Origin: Ramlibacter sp.
Lineage (GTDB): Bacteria > Pseudomonadota > Gammaproteobacteria > Burkholderiales > Burkholderiaceae_C
Reading direction: 5' to 3'
DNA length: 64,000 nucleotides
Assembly (NCBI GenBank): GCA_016713005.1
Contig: JADJPY010000001.1
Span: forward strand, 186,001 to 250,000
The translations under genes were made by a program, and so were the position numbers. Numbering within the stretch: position 1 is the stretch's first letter; every line of letters begins with the position of its first letter. Positions 1 through 8,188 of this stretch are shown here, in pieces. Below the pieces are notes generated by a model. That model saw only the letters and a list, made by a program, of their open reading frames with translations, was not told the DNA's origin and did no database searches.

Positions 1-353
1 ACTTCTGCTACAGAATTGATAGCGGCCAGTGCCTCGCCGCGAAACCCCATCGTGCCCACCGACTCCAGCTCGGCCAGCGAGGCGATCTTGCTGGTGGCGT
101 GGCGGCGCAGCGCCACCGGCAGTTCGCCACGCGGAATCCCCACGCCGTTGTCTTCCACCGCGATGAGCCGCACGCCCCCGGCGGCCAGCCGCACCGTGAC
201 CTGCGTGGCGCCGGCGTCCAGCGCGTTGTCCACCAGCTCGCGCACCACCGACGCGGGGCGCTCCACCACCTCGCCGGCGGCGATCTGGCTGATCAGCTCG
301 TCGGGCAGTTCGCGGATCGGGCGGCGCGGGGTGGGGGAGGCAAGGGCATTCAT
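1..353 (-). CDS. mutL: DNA mismatch repair protein MutL (N-terminal part, cut by window edge)
   Basis: Only the first 117 codons are in the window. The start at 353 gives MNALASPTPRRPIRELPDEL, followed by the GHKL ATPase motifs of MutL: IAAGEVVERPASVVREL (conserved Glu/Asn box), LDAGAT, DNGVGI and TSKIASL, then GFRGEALAAI at the window edge. MutL couples MutS mismatch recognition to strand incision or MutH activation in the cytoplasm. The gene is divergent from the DedA gene with a 43-base gap. The last visible bases, 8-24, form a GCTAC-GATAGC hairpin like the tail of the dispersed repeat, but they also encode the expected MutL residues, so a repeat copy there is doubtful. Confidence 0.95.
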   Translation of the reverse strand, partial: MNALASPTPRRPIRELPDELISQIAAGEVVERPASVVRELVDNALDAGATQVTVRLAAGGVRLIAVEDNGVGIPRGELPVALRRHATSKIASLAELESVGTMGFRGEALAAINSVAE

Positions 354-396
354 GGGGGCTGCGGGGCATTCTAGGCGTGCAGGGATAATCCCGCCG

Positions 397-1053
397 ATGG
401 ACCTGGTTGCCTTCCTGATCGATTTCATCCTGCACGTGGACAAGCACCTCGAGGCGTTTGTCATGAGCTACGGCGCCTGGGTGTATGCGCTGCTGTTCCT
501 GATCGTGTTTGTCGAGACGGGCGTGGTCGTCATGCCCTTCCTGCCCGGGGACTCGCTGCTGTTCGTGGTGGGCGCGCTGTGCGGCGTGGGGCTGATGAGC
601 TACCCGCTGGCCTGCGCCATCCTGCTGGCGGCCGCCGTGCTGGGCGACCAGTGCAACTACACCATCGGGCGGTACTTCGGGCCGCGCGTGTTCGGCTGGG
701 AAGATTCGCGCTTTTTCAACCGCAAGGCGTTCGACCGCGCCCATGCCTTCTACGAGCAGTACGGCGGCATCACGGTGGTGCTGGCGCGCTTCCTGCCTTT
801 CCTGCGCACCTTCGTCCCGTTTGTGGCCGGCGTGGCCGAGATGTCGCGCACGCGCTTCACCGCCTACAACGTGCTGGGTGCCGTGGTGTGGGTGCTGGGC
901 ATCGTCACCGCAGGGTACTTTCTGGGCAGCATCCCCTGGGTCAAGATGAACCTGGACAAGATCATCTGGGCGATGATCCTGATCCCCGGCGTGTTGGTGC
1001 TGTTCGGCGCCTGGCGCACGCGCCGCGCGGGCGCGCAGCAGTCCGCGGGCTGA
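397..1053 (+). CDS. DedA family inner-membrane protein
   Basis: 218 residues, the usual DedA length. The start ATG at 397 follows MutL's divergent start; there is no strong Shine-Dalgarno sequence. Family signatures are present: the E40-xx-FLPGD52 box in the re-entrant region and RFLPFLRTFVPFVAG (R131, R137) in the second. About five hydrophobic segments lie near residues 24-45, 52-80, 125-145, 155-178 and 188-206. DedA/VTT proteins are linked to lipid scrambling or undecaprenyl-phosphate recycling and to proton-motive-force homeostasis. The substrate here cannot be told from sequence. Confidence 0.9.
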   Translation: MDLVAFLIDFILHVDKHLEAFVMSYGAWVYALLFLIVFVETGVVVMPFLPGDSLLFVVGALCGVGLMSYPLACAILLAAAVLGDQCNYTIGRYFGPRVFGWEDSRFFNRKAFDRAHAFYEQYGGITVVLARFLPFLRTFVPFVAGVAEMSRTRFTAYNVLGAVVWVLGIVTAGYFLGSIPWVKMNLDKIIWAMILIPGVLVLFGAWRTRRAGAQQSAG

Positions 1054-1065
1054 GCAGGCGCCTCC

Positions 1066-2442
1066 TCAGCGCGGCGCCACTCGGCTGGAAAGCGGCGGAC
1101 TGCTGTAGCCCGGCAGCAGCTTGCAGGTGCTGGCGTAGGCCGCTTCGTAGCCTTTGCACAAGTCGGCCACTTTTTGCGGCGTGGGCTTGGCACCACGGTC
1201 CACCCAGTCCAGCAGCGCGGTGAACAGCGCCGGATACTGCGCGTCGGCCAGGTAGCTGTGCTCGGACTCGTCGCTGAAGGTCTGCACCAGCAGGTGCCCG
1301 TTGCCCGCGCGTTCCAGCACCTCGCGGTAGGCGGACTCCAGTTCCACAAACGCGGTCGGGTCCTTCACGGCGTGCAGCGTGAGCACCGGCACGTTGACGC
1401 GGCCCTCGGGGTTGCTGTCCTTGGCCAGCTCGGCCGCCGCGGCGGGGTCGGCGGCGTAGCGCAATACGCCGGCGTTGAGCGCGGCGTCGTCCGCCGAGCC
1501 GCGGTACTGCACGCGGCTGTTGTCAAACGGGTTGCGGTTGCCCAGGCGCAGCTGAGTCAGGTCGCGAAACAGCCAGGTCGCCCAGTTCAGGTGGCCAATG
1601 AGCGAGCCCTCGGGAATCCTGATGACGTTGACGATGGTGGCCAGGTTGGCCTTTTGTGCGTCGCTGCGCTGTGCGGCGGGCTTTCGCACGCCGGTGCACT
1701 CGTCCACGCGCGCGGCCAGTTCGGCGCGGGTGAGCTTGCTGTCCATCGGCAGACCCTGCCACAGCGGGTATTGCGGCTCGTCGGCCTTGGGGTGGTTCCT
1801 GCAGACATGCTGGTACACCGCGCGCAGGTCCAGCCGGAAGTCATACGCCCGGGTGCCACCGCCCAGCACGCCGCTGGTCAGCAGCACTGCGTCGTAGGGG
1901 CCGCGCAGCTTGCTGCCGCCCGGGCCGTCCGCCGTGGCGTACAGCTCGGCGGCTTTGGACGCCACGCCACCGCCGTAGCTTTGCCCGTGCAGCAGGGTGC
2001 GCCTGGGCTGGCCGAAATGCTGCACAAAGAACCGCCGCGCCCGCTCGGTGTCTTCGGCCGCCATCGTCACCCCGTAGCCGCCCCGGCGGTAGGTGTGGGC
2101 CACCCAGGCATGGCCGGCACGCACCGTGATGGCCCAGCGCTTCAGGTCTTCGTCGCCCCGCTCGAACTTGGCGGGGCCGGTGTCGGCAGGGCCCCCGTGG
2201 GCATGCACCACCAGAACCCCGCTGTCCTTGTTCCAGCCGGCGGGCAGCGCCATCCAGTAAAAGCCGCCCAGGGGGTCCTCGCTGGTAAAGCAGCGGCTGC
2301 CCGAGGGCACCTCGGCCGGGCAGGCGCGCGGCTGCGGCGCGGGGAGGGCGGCCGCCGGGGGCGGCGTCTGGGCCAGCGCGTGGCCAGCCAGCAGGGCGCC
2401 GGCAGCAAGGGGGAGCAGGGCATGCAGGTTCATGCGGGGCAT
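1066..2442 (-). CDS. Secreted alpha/beta hydrolase (serine peptidase/esterase-like)
   Basis: 458 residues. A Sec signal peptide covers about residues 1-24 (GHALA|Q), followed by a Pro/Ala-rich linker. The nucleophile elbow HGQSYGG places Ser155. A plausible triad is completed by Asp361 (HAVKDPTAF) and His395 (DESEHSY). Cys41/Cys51 and Cys214/Cys249 could form disulfides, consistent with a periplasmic or secreted site. The substrate is unknown. Translation may start at Met4 instead. Tail-to-tail with the DedA gene, 12 bases apart; divergent from the oxygenase operon. No neighbour shares an obvious pathway. Confidence 0.8.
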   Translation of the reverse strand: MPRMNLHALLPLAAGALLAGHALAQTPPPAAALPAPQPRACPAEVPSGSRCFTSEDPLGGFYWMALPAGWNKDSGVLVVHAHGGPADTGPAKFERGDEDLKRWAITVRAGHAWVAHTYRRGGYGVTMAAEDTERARRFFVQHFGQPRRTLLHGQSYGGGVASKAAELYATADGPGGSKLRGPYDAVLLTSGVLGGGTRAYDFRLDLRAVYQHVCRNHPKADEPQYPLWQGLPMDSKLTRAELAARVDECTGVRKPAAQRSDAQKANLATIVNVIRIPEGSLIGHLNWATWLFRDLTQLRLGNRNPFDNSRVQYRGSADDAALNAGVLRYAADPAAAAELAKDSNPEGRVNVPVLTLHAVKDPTAFVELESAYREVLERAGNGHLLVQTFSDESEHSYLADAQYPALFTALLDWVDRGAKPTPQKVADLCKGYEAAYASTCKLLPGYSSPPLSSRVAPR

Positions 2443-2567
2443 CGTAGGCGGCAGCCCGCGGGTGGCGCATCGGGTCCACTACGTAGGAATGGCGCCCGGC
2501 CGCTGGCCGGAATTAATAAGTACGCGTATCATTTCTGCCAGAAAGCCGCCGCCAGGAGATCGCTGCC

Positions 2568-3923
2568 ATGAACGCACCGCAAGCCCTTTCACGCTGGGCC
2601 CAGCCCGGCTCGAGCCGCGTGCCCTTCTGGGCCTACACCGACGCGCAGCTGCACCAGCGCGAGCTGGACAAGCTCTTCTACGGCCCGCACTGGTGCTACG
2701 TGGGCCTGGCCGCCGAGATCCCCAACACGGGCGACTACCGCCTGAGCCACGTAGGCGAGCGCCAGGTCATCATGGTGCGCGACCGCGTGGCCCCGAAGGA
2801 CCGCGCCACCGACAGCGGCATCCGTGTCGTTGAAAACCGCTGCGCGCACCGCGGCGTGCGCTTTTGCCAGGCGCCCATGGACGGGCAGACCGGCAACGCG
2901 CGCAGCTTTGTCTGCCCCTATCACCAGTGGACCTACAAGCTCAACGGCGACCTGGCCGGGCTGCCCTTCAAGGACGGTGTCAAGGAGGGCGACTGCGTCA
3001 ACGGCGGCATGCCCGCGGACTTTGACCTCAAGGCCCACGGCCTCACCAAACTGCGTGTGGCCGTGCTGCACGGGCTGGTGTTTGCCACCTTCAGCGATGC
3101 GGCCGAGCCGCTGGAGGACTACCTGGGCCCCAACGTCATGCCCTGGCTGGACCGCATCTTCAAGGGCCGCGAGCTCAAGCTGCTGGGCTACAACCGCCAG
3201 CGCATCCCCGGCAACTGGAAGCTGATGATGGAGAACATCAAGGACCCGTACCACCCGGGCCTGCTGCACACCTGGTTTGTGACGTTCGGGCTGTGGCGCG
3301 CCGACCAGAAAAGCCGCATGGTGATGGATGGGCACGGGCGGCATGCGGTGATGATCAGCCGCCGGAATGCGAATGCCCCTGCGGTAGCGGACGGCGGCCA
3401 GAACGCCGCCGTGACAGAAGGCGTCACGTCCTTCAAGGCCAACATGACGCTCAACGACGCCCGGCTGCTGGACGTCGTTCCCGAGCCCTGGTGGACCATC
3501 GAAGACCCGTCGCACCCCGGCGCCACCATCACGCCCACGGTGACCATGATCACGCTGTTCCCCAGCCTCATCGTCCAGCAGCAGGTCAACTCGCTCAGCA
3601 CACGCCACATCGTGCCGCGCGGCGAGGGTGAATTTGATTTCGTCTGGACGCACTTCGGCTTTGCCGGTGACTCGGAGGAGATGACGCAACGCCGCCTGCG
3701 CCAGGCCAACCTGTTTGGCCCCGCAGGCTTTGTGAGCGCCGACGACGGCGAGGTGATCGAACTCAGCCAGGACGGTTTCCGCCAGTGGGGCGGAGGCGGT
3801 GACGACAGCGGCGCCACCCTGTGCGAGCTGGGCGGCACCGGCACCGAGATGACCGAGCACATGGTCACCGAGACGCTGATCCGCAGCATGTACGCCTACT
3901 GGCGCAAGGTGATGGCGGTATGA
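2568..3923 (+). CDS. Rieske non-heme iron aromatic-ring hydroxylase, large subunit (salicylate 5-hydroxylase/anthranilate dioxygenase type)
   Basis: 451 residues. Rieske [2Fe-2S] ligands are C92-x-H94 (CAHRG) and C116-xx-H119 (CPYHQW). The catalytic mononuclear iron motif ENIKDPYHPGLLH supplies D226, H229 and H234. From memory the N-terminus (GSSRVPFWAY) and the region RQRIPGNWKLM are close to NagG, the large oxygenase component of salicylate 5-hydroxylase, and to AndAc-type anthranilate dioxygenases. It needs an electron chain (ferredoxin and reductase), but none is encoded nearby. AGGAG lies 10 bases before the ATG. Its stop overlaps the small-subunit start (ATGA). The exact substrate is an inference. 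Confidence 0.88.
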   Translation: MNAPQALSRWAQPGSSRVPFWAYTDAQLHQRELDKLFYGPHWCYVGLAAEIPNTGDYRLSHVGERQVIMVRDRVAPKDRATDSGIRVVENRCAHRGVRFCQAPMDGQTGNARSFVCPYHQWTYKLNGDLAGLPFKDGVKEGDCVNGGMPADFDLKAHGLTKLRVAVLHGLVFATFSDAAEPLEDYLGPNVMPWLDRIFKGRELKLLGYNRQRIPGNWKLMMENIKDPYHPGLLHTWFVTFGLWRADQKSRMVMDGHGRHAVMISRRNANAPAVADGGQNAAVTEGVTSFKANMTLNDARLLDVVPEPWWTIEDPSHPGATITPTVTMITLFPSLIVQQQVNSLSTRHIVPRGEGEFDFVWTHFGFAGDSEEMTQRRLRQANLFGPAGFVSADDGEVIELSQDGFRQWGGGGDDSGATLCELGGTGTEMTEHMVTETLIRSMYAYWRKVMAV

Positions 3924-4402
3924 ACCTCGACGCCCTGCTGCTGCACCACCAGATCGACCAGCTCAACGCCGCCTGCGCCGCCGCGCTGGACGAGCGCCGC
4001 TTTGACGCCTGGCCCGAGTTCTTTGCCGAAGACGGGCGCTACATCGTGCAGGCCCGCGAGAACTTTGACCGCGGCCTGCCGCTGGCGCTGCTCAACCTGG
4101 AGAGCCGCGGCATGCTGAAAGACCGTGTCTACGGCATCACCCAGACCATCTACCACGCGCCCTACTACACCCGCCATGTGGTGAGCCCCGCGCAGGTGCT
4201 GGGCCAGGAGGGCGGCGTCATCCGCGCGCAGGCCCACTACGCCGTCTTCCGCACCAAGCCCGGCGACGCCAGCGAGGTCTACAACGCGGGCCGCTACATC
4301 GACGAACTGGTGCGCGACGCCAGCGGCGCGCTGCGCTTTCGGCTGCGCCGCTGCGTGTACGACAGCGAGATGGTGCTGAACTCGCTGATCTACCCTGTGT
4401 AG
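3920..4402 (+). CDS. Aromatic-ring hydroxylase, small (beta) subunit
   Basis: 160 residues, the usual size for the cone-fold (NTF2-like) beta subunit of ring-hydroxylating oxygenases. It starts within the ATGA overlap with the large subunit, so the two are translationally coupled. Residues such as WPEFFAEDGRYIVQARENFD and the Tyr/His-rich YHAPYYTRHVV stretch are typical. The subunit stabilises the oligomer and helps shape substrate access; it has no metal centre. It is the last gene of a two-gene operon; a repeat copy follows 26 bases downstream. Confidence 0.87.
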   Translation: MNLDALLLHHQIDQLNAACAAALDERRFDAWPEFFAEDGRYIVQARENFDRGLPLALLNLESRGMLKDRVYGITQTIYHAPYYTRHVVSPAQVLGQEGGVIRAQAHYAVFRTKPGDASEVYNAGRYIDELVRDASGALRFRLRRCVYDSEMVLNSLIYPV

Positions 4403-4428
4403 GCGGCTGCGGGGCGGATTTTCAAGAG

Positions 4429-4482
4429 AAATCTGCCTCCAGCCCTCGCCAGTGCTTGCTGAACCGCTATAAAAACGATAGC
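4429..4482 (+). repeat. Dispersed ~54-bp hairpin-ended repeat, copy 1
   Basis: Follows the family pattern: a CTGCCTCCAGCCC head, a GTGCTTGCTGA middle and a CGCTAT-AAAAAC-GATAGC hairpin tail. It lies just after the oxygenase operon and before the broken lipoprotein gene. In this position it could act as a weak RNA hairpin, but no run of T follows. Confidence 0.85.
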
Positions 4483-4576
4483 AACTGCGAGCTGAGTAGG
4501 CGATGGGCCTCCGCCTACCACAAAGCTCCTGGACGGGGCGGACCGCTTCCCCATTTCGTTAAGAGGGAGCGAGCGA

Positions 4577-5306
4577 ATGATCCGTGGAATTCTTGTATTG
4601 CTGTTTGCGTGGGTGCTTGCCGGATGTGTCTCGACAGGACAACTGGCTGACCAATCGTCAAGAGAAGCAATGTGGCAGTCGCGTTCTATGACGATCAGCA
4701 CATACTGAGCTACAGGCAAGACACGCTCTTGATAATAGCGGTTCACCAAAGCTGGTCACACAGTTCGTACGCGGGCAAGCTGGATCTAGACAAACCAATC
4801 TCAGATATTGCGGCAAATGCGTTGTCCACTGCAGGCATCAAAGCAAAAGCTCTCCACAGCCTTTTTTCCGACCAAATTGGAGACACTTCGTTCCAGTCAG
4901 AGAGCGATGTTTCCTAGACATGGCAGGGATTCAATCGCTCTGGAACTGAATCCGGCCTTGCGAGAAGCGTTGATGCGTGCCGGACAGGACTATTTCGTAT
5001 GGAATACCTGGACGCAATGGGGAAAATCTCAATTCGCAGCCCGAGATACTGACTGTGCCGGAGTACGCCCGCACAATGGGTTTTACGTTTCTGATACTCG
5101 ACACGGCTGTACGTGTGTACGACGTCCGCACGGGCAAGATGATTGGCGCGTATGAACCCAGTGGTCCTCGCTCACCTTTGGAGCCACAAACTGATCCAGT
5201 TGGATACCTCGAATCAAACAACTTCGAGAAATTTAGAGGTCTTGTCATGGAAGAGATGACGCAGCGCTTTCGTCATCAGAGGTTTTTGAGTATTTTTGGT
5301 CTTTAG
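4577..5306 (+). pseudogene. Broken lipoprotein gene with several frameshifts
   Basis: The first frame, starting at 4577, gives a lipoprotein signal peptide (MIRGILVLLFAWVLAGC, Cys17) and stops after 43 codons. Coherent protein continues in a second frame over about 4650-4917 (FYDDQHILSYRQDTLLIIAV), in the first frame again over about 4920-5030 (ALELNPALREALMRAGQDYF), and in the third over about 5025-5306 (VRVYDVRTGKMIGAY and onward to the stop). The joined product would be about 240 residues. At least three indels are needed. A GAGCGAGCGA sequence before the ATG is a possible ribosome site. The segment is clearly AT-richer than its surroundings, which suggests acquired DNA. It may be a true decaying gene or bad sequence. 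Family not recognised. Confidence 0.6.
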
Positions 5307-5683
5307 GCAAGGAATTTGACGCGTTGATCGATATCAGGATGCCTCTTGAGAGAGTCAAATGACGTCAATTCGCAATGGCGCTTGAAAGCTGCTGTTGCTG
5401 AAGTGCGCAGTTCTCGTCAGCGGTGTCAGTCATGGACGAACGTCTGTCGAGTCAACTTGGTTGCTTGAAGTCGTGAAGGTGTTTAGTATTTTTCCGACAG
5501 TTGCTCCAAAAGGAGCAGGCGCCTCACCTGATTTTTGACAGCTCCGCGTAGGTTGTTCCGGGCTAAATTTTCTGCCAAATCGGCCTCCAGCCCCCACCAG
5601 TGCTTGCTGACCCGCTACAAAAACAATAGCGTCAACCTTCTACAGCCATGCCGCCGCCGCGCGCTGAACCAGACTGGGGTGCA
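5307..5683. other. Gene-free stretch of 377 bases
   Basis: No credible ORF on either strand. It contains a short GCTCC-AAAA-GGAGC hairpin at 5503-5516 and dispersed-repeat copy 2 at 5577-5630. Base composition is lower in GC than the flanks, as in the neighbouring broken lipoprotein gene, so the two may belong to the same imported segment. Confidence 0.6.
5577..5630 (+). repeat. Dispersed hairpin-ended repeat, copy 2
   Basis: Close to the family consensus: AATCGGCCTCCAGCCCCC, a five-base variable stretch, TGCTTGCTGACCC and a CGCTACAAAAACAATAGC tail. It is intergenic, ending 54 bases from the 3' end of the toxin gene. Confidence 0.9.
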
Positions 5684-6037
5684 TCATGCCACTGGGTTCT
5701 GGCCGAACGGCGCGTGCGGCGGTGGCTTGAACCATTCGTCGCTGAAATCCAGCTCGACGGTGTCCTGCAGGCTGAACTTGGTCACCGCGTCCAGCCCGGA
5801 CAGCCTGAACGCTGCCCCATCCACCGGGGCGATGGCGAACTCACCGGTGCGCAGGGCCAACAGCTTCTTGCTGGTGCCGTAAGCCACCACCACCCGATAG
5901 CGGCCACCCGCCAGCTCGCGGACCTCGATCACCAGGGCGGGCCGGGGCTTGGGGCCCGGCGCCGGGGCGGGCAGTTGGGGAAAATGACACCAGACAATGT
6001 CACCCGAATCGGGCTGGGTCCACCACAGGCGCGGCAT
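5684..6037 (-). CDS. Type II toxin, PemK/MazF-like
   Basis: 117 residues. It begins with the GDIVWCHFP barrel strand typical of the PemK/MazF/CcdB fold, followed by RPALVIEVREL and VVVAYGTSKK, then the C-terminal signature of this PemK-like subfamily (TKFSLQDTVELDF, DEWF). Family members are sequence-specific mRNA endoribonucleases; the cleavage sequence cannot be predicted. The gene starts 7 bases after the antitoxin stop and is the second gene of the operon, the usual order for these pairs. It was probably acquired, since it lies next to broken AT-rich DNA. Confidence 0.75.
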   Translation of the reverse strand: MPRLWWTQPDSGDIVWCHFPQLPAPAPGPKPRPALVIEVRELAGGRYRVVVAYGTSKKLLALRTGEFAIAPVDGAAFRLSGLDAVTKFSLQDTVELDFSDEWFKPPPHAPFGQNPVA

Positions 6038-6044
6038 GCGCGCC

Positions 6045-6326
6045 CTAGAACAAGGTGGACTTGACGCGGCCCTGGCCGGGCGTGCCGGCCGCCTTGCGGA
6101 TGGCCGTGAGCTGCTTTTTGGTCAGCGGGCCTTCGTCGGCCTCGTACTTGGGCAGCACCTCGTCGGCGAGCTTGCGCACCGCATAGTGCAGGACTTCGGC
6201 CTCGCGCTTGTAGCCCAGCTGTTTGGCCAGGCGGGCCAGCGTGGCCCGGGACACCTTGGTCGGCGTGTCCGCGGGCTGGAAGCGCATCAGCAGCGCATCG
6301 GAGGGGGGCGTGGTGGCAGCGGTCAT
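6045..6326 (-). CDS. Cognate antitoxin
   Basis: 93 residues. After a short leader, the stretch TPTKVSRATLARLAKQLGYK resembles a ribbon-helix-helix or similar small DNA-binding domain. The C-terminal half (LADEVLPKYEADEGPLTKKQ) is charged, as expected of a toxin-neutralising tail. It is first in the operon, with a perfect palindrome only 12 bases upstream of its ATG. Family membership rests mainly on the pairing with the PemK-like toxin. Confidence 0.7.
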   Translation of the reverse strand: MTAATTPPSDALLMRFQPADTPTKVSRATLARLAKQLGYKREAEVLHYAVRKLADEVLPKYEADEGPLTKKQLTAIRKAAGTPGQGRVKSTLF

Positions 6327-6337
6327 AGGGGAATTCC

Positions 6338-6358
6338 TTGATATCGGAATGATATCAA
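6338..6358 (-). promoter_or_regulatory. Perfect inverted repeat, probable toxin-antitoxin operator
   Basis: TTGATATC-GGAAT-GATATCAA: 8-bp arms with a 5-base spacer and no mismatch. The near arm is 12 bases from the antitoxin start. Antitoxins of this class usually bind such a palindrome to repress their own operon, so this is the expected autoregulatory site. Confidence 0.75.
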
Positions 6359-6389
6359 ATGCGAACTCGCGTTGTCACGCCCGATAGCA

Positions 6390-8024
6390 TCAAGCGGCCC
6401 GCGCACGCCTCGGCGCGGCGCGTTTGGCGGGCGCGGGGGCCGGCGCCACCAGCTTGAGCTTGCGCACCGGCGCGGCCTTCTTGGCCGCCGGCTTGCGGGG
6501 TGCGGCGGCAACCACGGCCTTGGGCGCTTTGGCCGCTTTCGCCGGCGCGGCAGGCTTTGCAGTCTTCGCCACCGGTGCAGCCACACCGGCAGCGGCCTCT
6601 TGGGCCACCTGCTCCTGCGCGCGGGCCATCAGCGTCTGGTGCTCGGCCAGCAGGTAGTCGCCCAGGTCGTTGATGTCGGGCACCACGCGGCGGCAGGCGA
6701 TCAGGCCGTAGTCCATGCGGCCGTTGTAGCTTTGCACGGTGACGTTCAGCGCCATGCCATGCGCGGGGATGGACACCGGGTAGTAGCAGGCCATGCGCGC
6801 GCCGGCAAAGTACAGCGGCACGGGGATGCCCGCCACGTTGGAGATCACCAGGTTGGCGATTGGGGGCACCACGTTCATGATGCGCGAGCGCCCCCACAGC
6901 GAGGCCAGGCCCGACACCAGCCAGGGCGCGCCCAGCATGGGGAAGTCGTTGGGGATGGCCGCCTTGACGCGGCCCATCATCTGCTTGTTGGCGTCCGACG
7001 CGGCGTGGATGGCCTTGAGGCGCTCCACCGGGTCGGCCACGTCGGTGGCCAGCGTCATGGCCAGCATGCTGACCTGGTTGTTGGCGCTCTCGTCGCCCGC
7101 GGCGCGCAGGCTCACCGGCACGGCGGCGATCAGCGGCTTGGCGGGCAGGTTGTCGTACTCCTTGAGGTAGCGGCGCAGGGCGCCGGCGGTGGTGCCCATC
7201 ACCACGTCGTTGAGCGACACGCCAAACGCCCTGGCAATGGCCTTGGTCTCGGCCAGCGGGATGGTGCGCCCGGCAAAGGTGCGCTGGTTGGTGATGGCCA
7301 CGTTGAGCAGCGTGCGCGGGCCAAAGAGCTTGAGGTTCTTGGGCAGGCCCCAGGCGCGTTTGCCATGTTCGTCCTTCTCGGGCACCACCACGTCGCGCAC
7401 GGCCCGCGCCATCGATGGCGCCATGCGCACCAGCTTGATGGCCTGCTGCACCGCGTTGCGCACGGCCGCGCTGGCCAGCTCGGCCATGCCCAGGTGGTAT
7501 TCGGCGCGGTGCACGCGCGGGCGCGGTGGCTTGATCGTGCGGCCCGTGGGTTCCAGGTCAAACAGCGCCTTGGCCACGGCCACGCCGCCCTGGCCGTCGA
7601 TGCCGGCATGGTGCACCTTGGCATACAGCGCCACCTGGCCGCTCTTGAGGCCGTCGATGATGAAGACCTCCCACAGCGGGCGGCTGCGGTCCAGCAGGGT
7701 GGAGTGCAGGCGCGCCACGTACTGCTGCAGCTGGCGGTTGGTGCCGGGCTTGGGCAGGGTGATGTGGCGCACGTGGTAGTCGATGTCGATGTCGTCGTCC
7801 TCCACCCACACCGGGTCGGAGATGTCAAACGGCATCAGCGCCAGCTTGCGGGTGAACACGGGGGCCAGGTGCAGGCGCTCGGCCATGGTCTGTTTGGCGT
7901 CCTCGTAGAAGTCGCCGCTGTGGCCCTCTGGCAGGTCCAGCACATTGAGCGAGCCGATGTGCATCGGCATTTCGGGCGACTCGATGTGCAGGAACATCGC
8001 GTCCAGGCCGCTGAGGTGTTTCAT
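6390..8024 (-). CDS. Wax ester synthase/diacylglycerol acyltransferase (WS/DGAT) with histone-H1-like tail
   Basis: 544 residues. The acyltransferase motif HHxxxDG is H138-H139-AGI-D143-G144. Other family blocks are PLWEVFIIDGL before it, and NVAGIPVPLYFAG and the VQSYNGRMDYGL block in the C-terminal domain. The enzyme transfers acyl-CoA to diacylglycerol or fatty alcohol to make storage lipid at the membrane. About 66 extra residues after position 478 consist almost entirely of Ala, Lys, Pro and Arg (repeats such as PAAPAKAAKAPK), like AlgP or bacterial histone-H1 tails; the family usually ends near residue 470-480. Single-gene unit, transcribed away from rcnB. Confidence 0.9.
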   Translation of the reverse strand: MKHLSGLDAMFLHIESPEMPMHIGSLNVLDLPEGHSGDFYEDAKQTMAERLHLAPVFTRKLALMPFDISDPVWVEDDDIDIDYHVRHITLPKPGTNRQLQQYVARLHSTLLDRSRPLWEVFIIDGLKSGQVALYAKVHHAGIDGQGGVAVAKALFDLEPTGRTIKPPRPRVHRAEYHLGMAELASAAVRNAVQQAIKLVRMAPSMARAVRDVVVPEKDEHGKRAWGLPKNLKLFGPRTLLNVAITNQRTFAGRTIPLAETKAIARAFGVSLNDVVMGTTAGALRRYLKEYDNLPAKPLIAAVPVSLRAAGDESANNQVSMLAMTLATDVADPVERLKAIHAASDANKQMMGRVKAAIPNDFPMLGAPWLVSGLASLWGRSRIMNVVPPIANLVISNVAGIPVPLYFAGARMACYYPVSIPAHGMALNVTVQSYNGRMDYGLIACRRVVPDINDLGDYLLAEHQTLMARAQEQVAQEAAAGVAAPVAKTAKPAAPAKAAKAPKAVVAAAPRKPAAKKAAPVRKLKLVAPAPAPAKRAAPRRARAA

Positions 8025-8188
8025 GGGGTGTCTCCGGTGTCTTGGGGTGTGGTTTTGGGCGGTATAGCACGTTTGCGGGCGTTCGTCCCGTTCACGTGCG
8101 GTGGCGAACAGACCGGGCCGTGGCGCAGGCCTATGTTGGGCTCAGGCGGGGCCCGTTTGGGCACCCGCAATGCTTCAAGGAGCCGACC

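Noticed and set aside
8..24. A dispersed-repeat copy inside mutL
   Set aside because: Only a hairpin-like GCTACAGAATTGATAGC is present and it encodes conserved MutL residues; the rest of the element is absent at the window edge.
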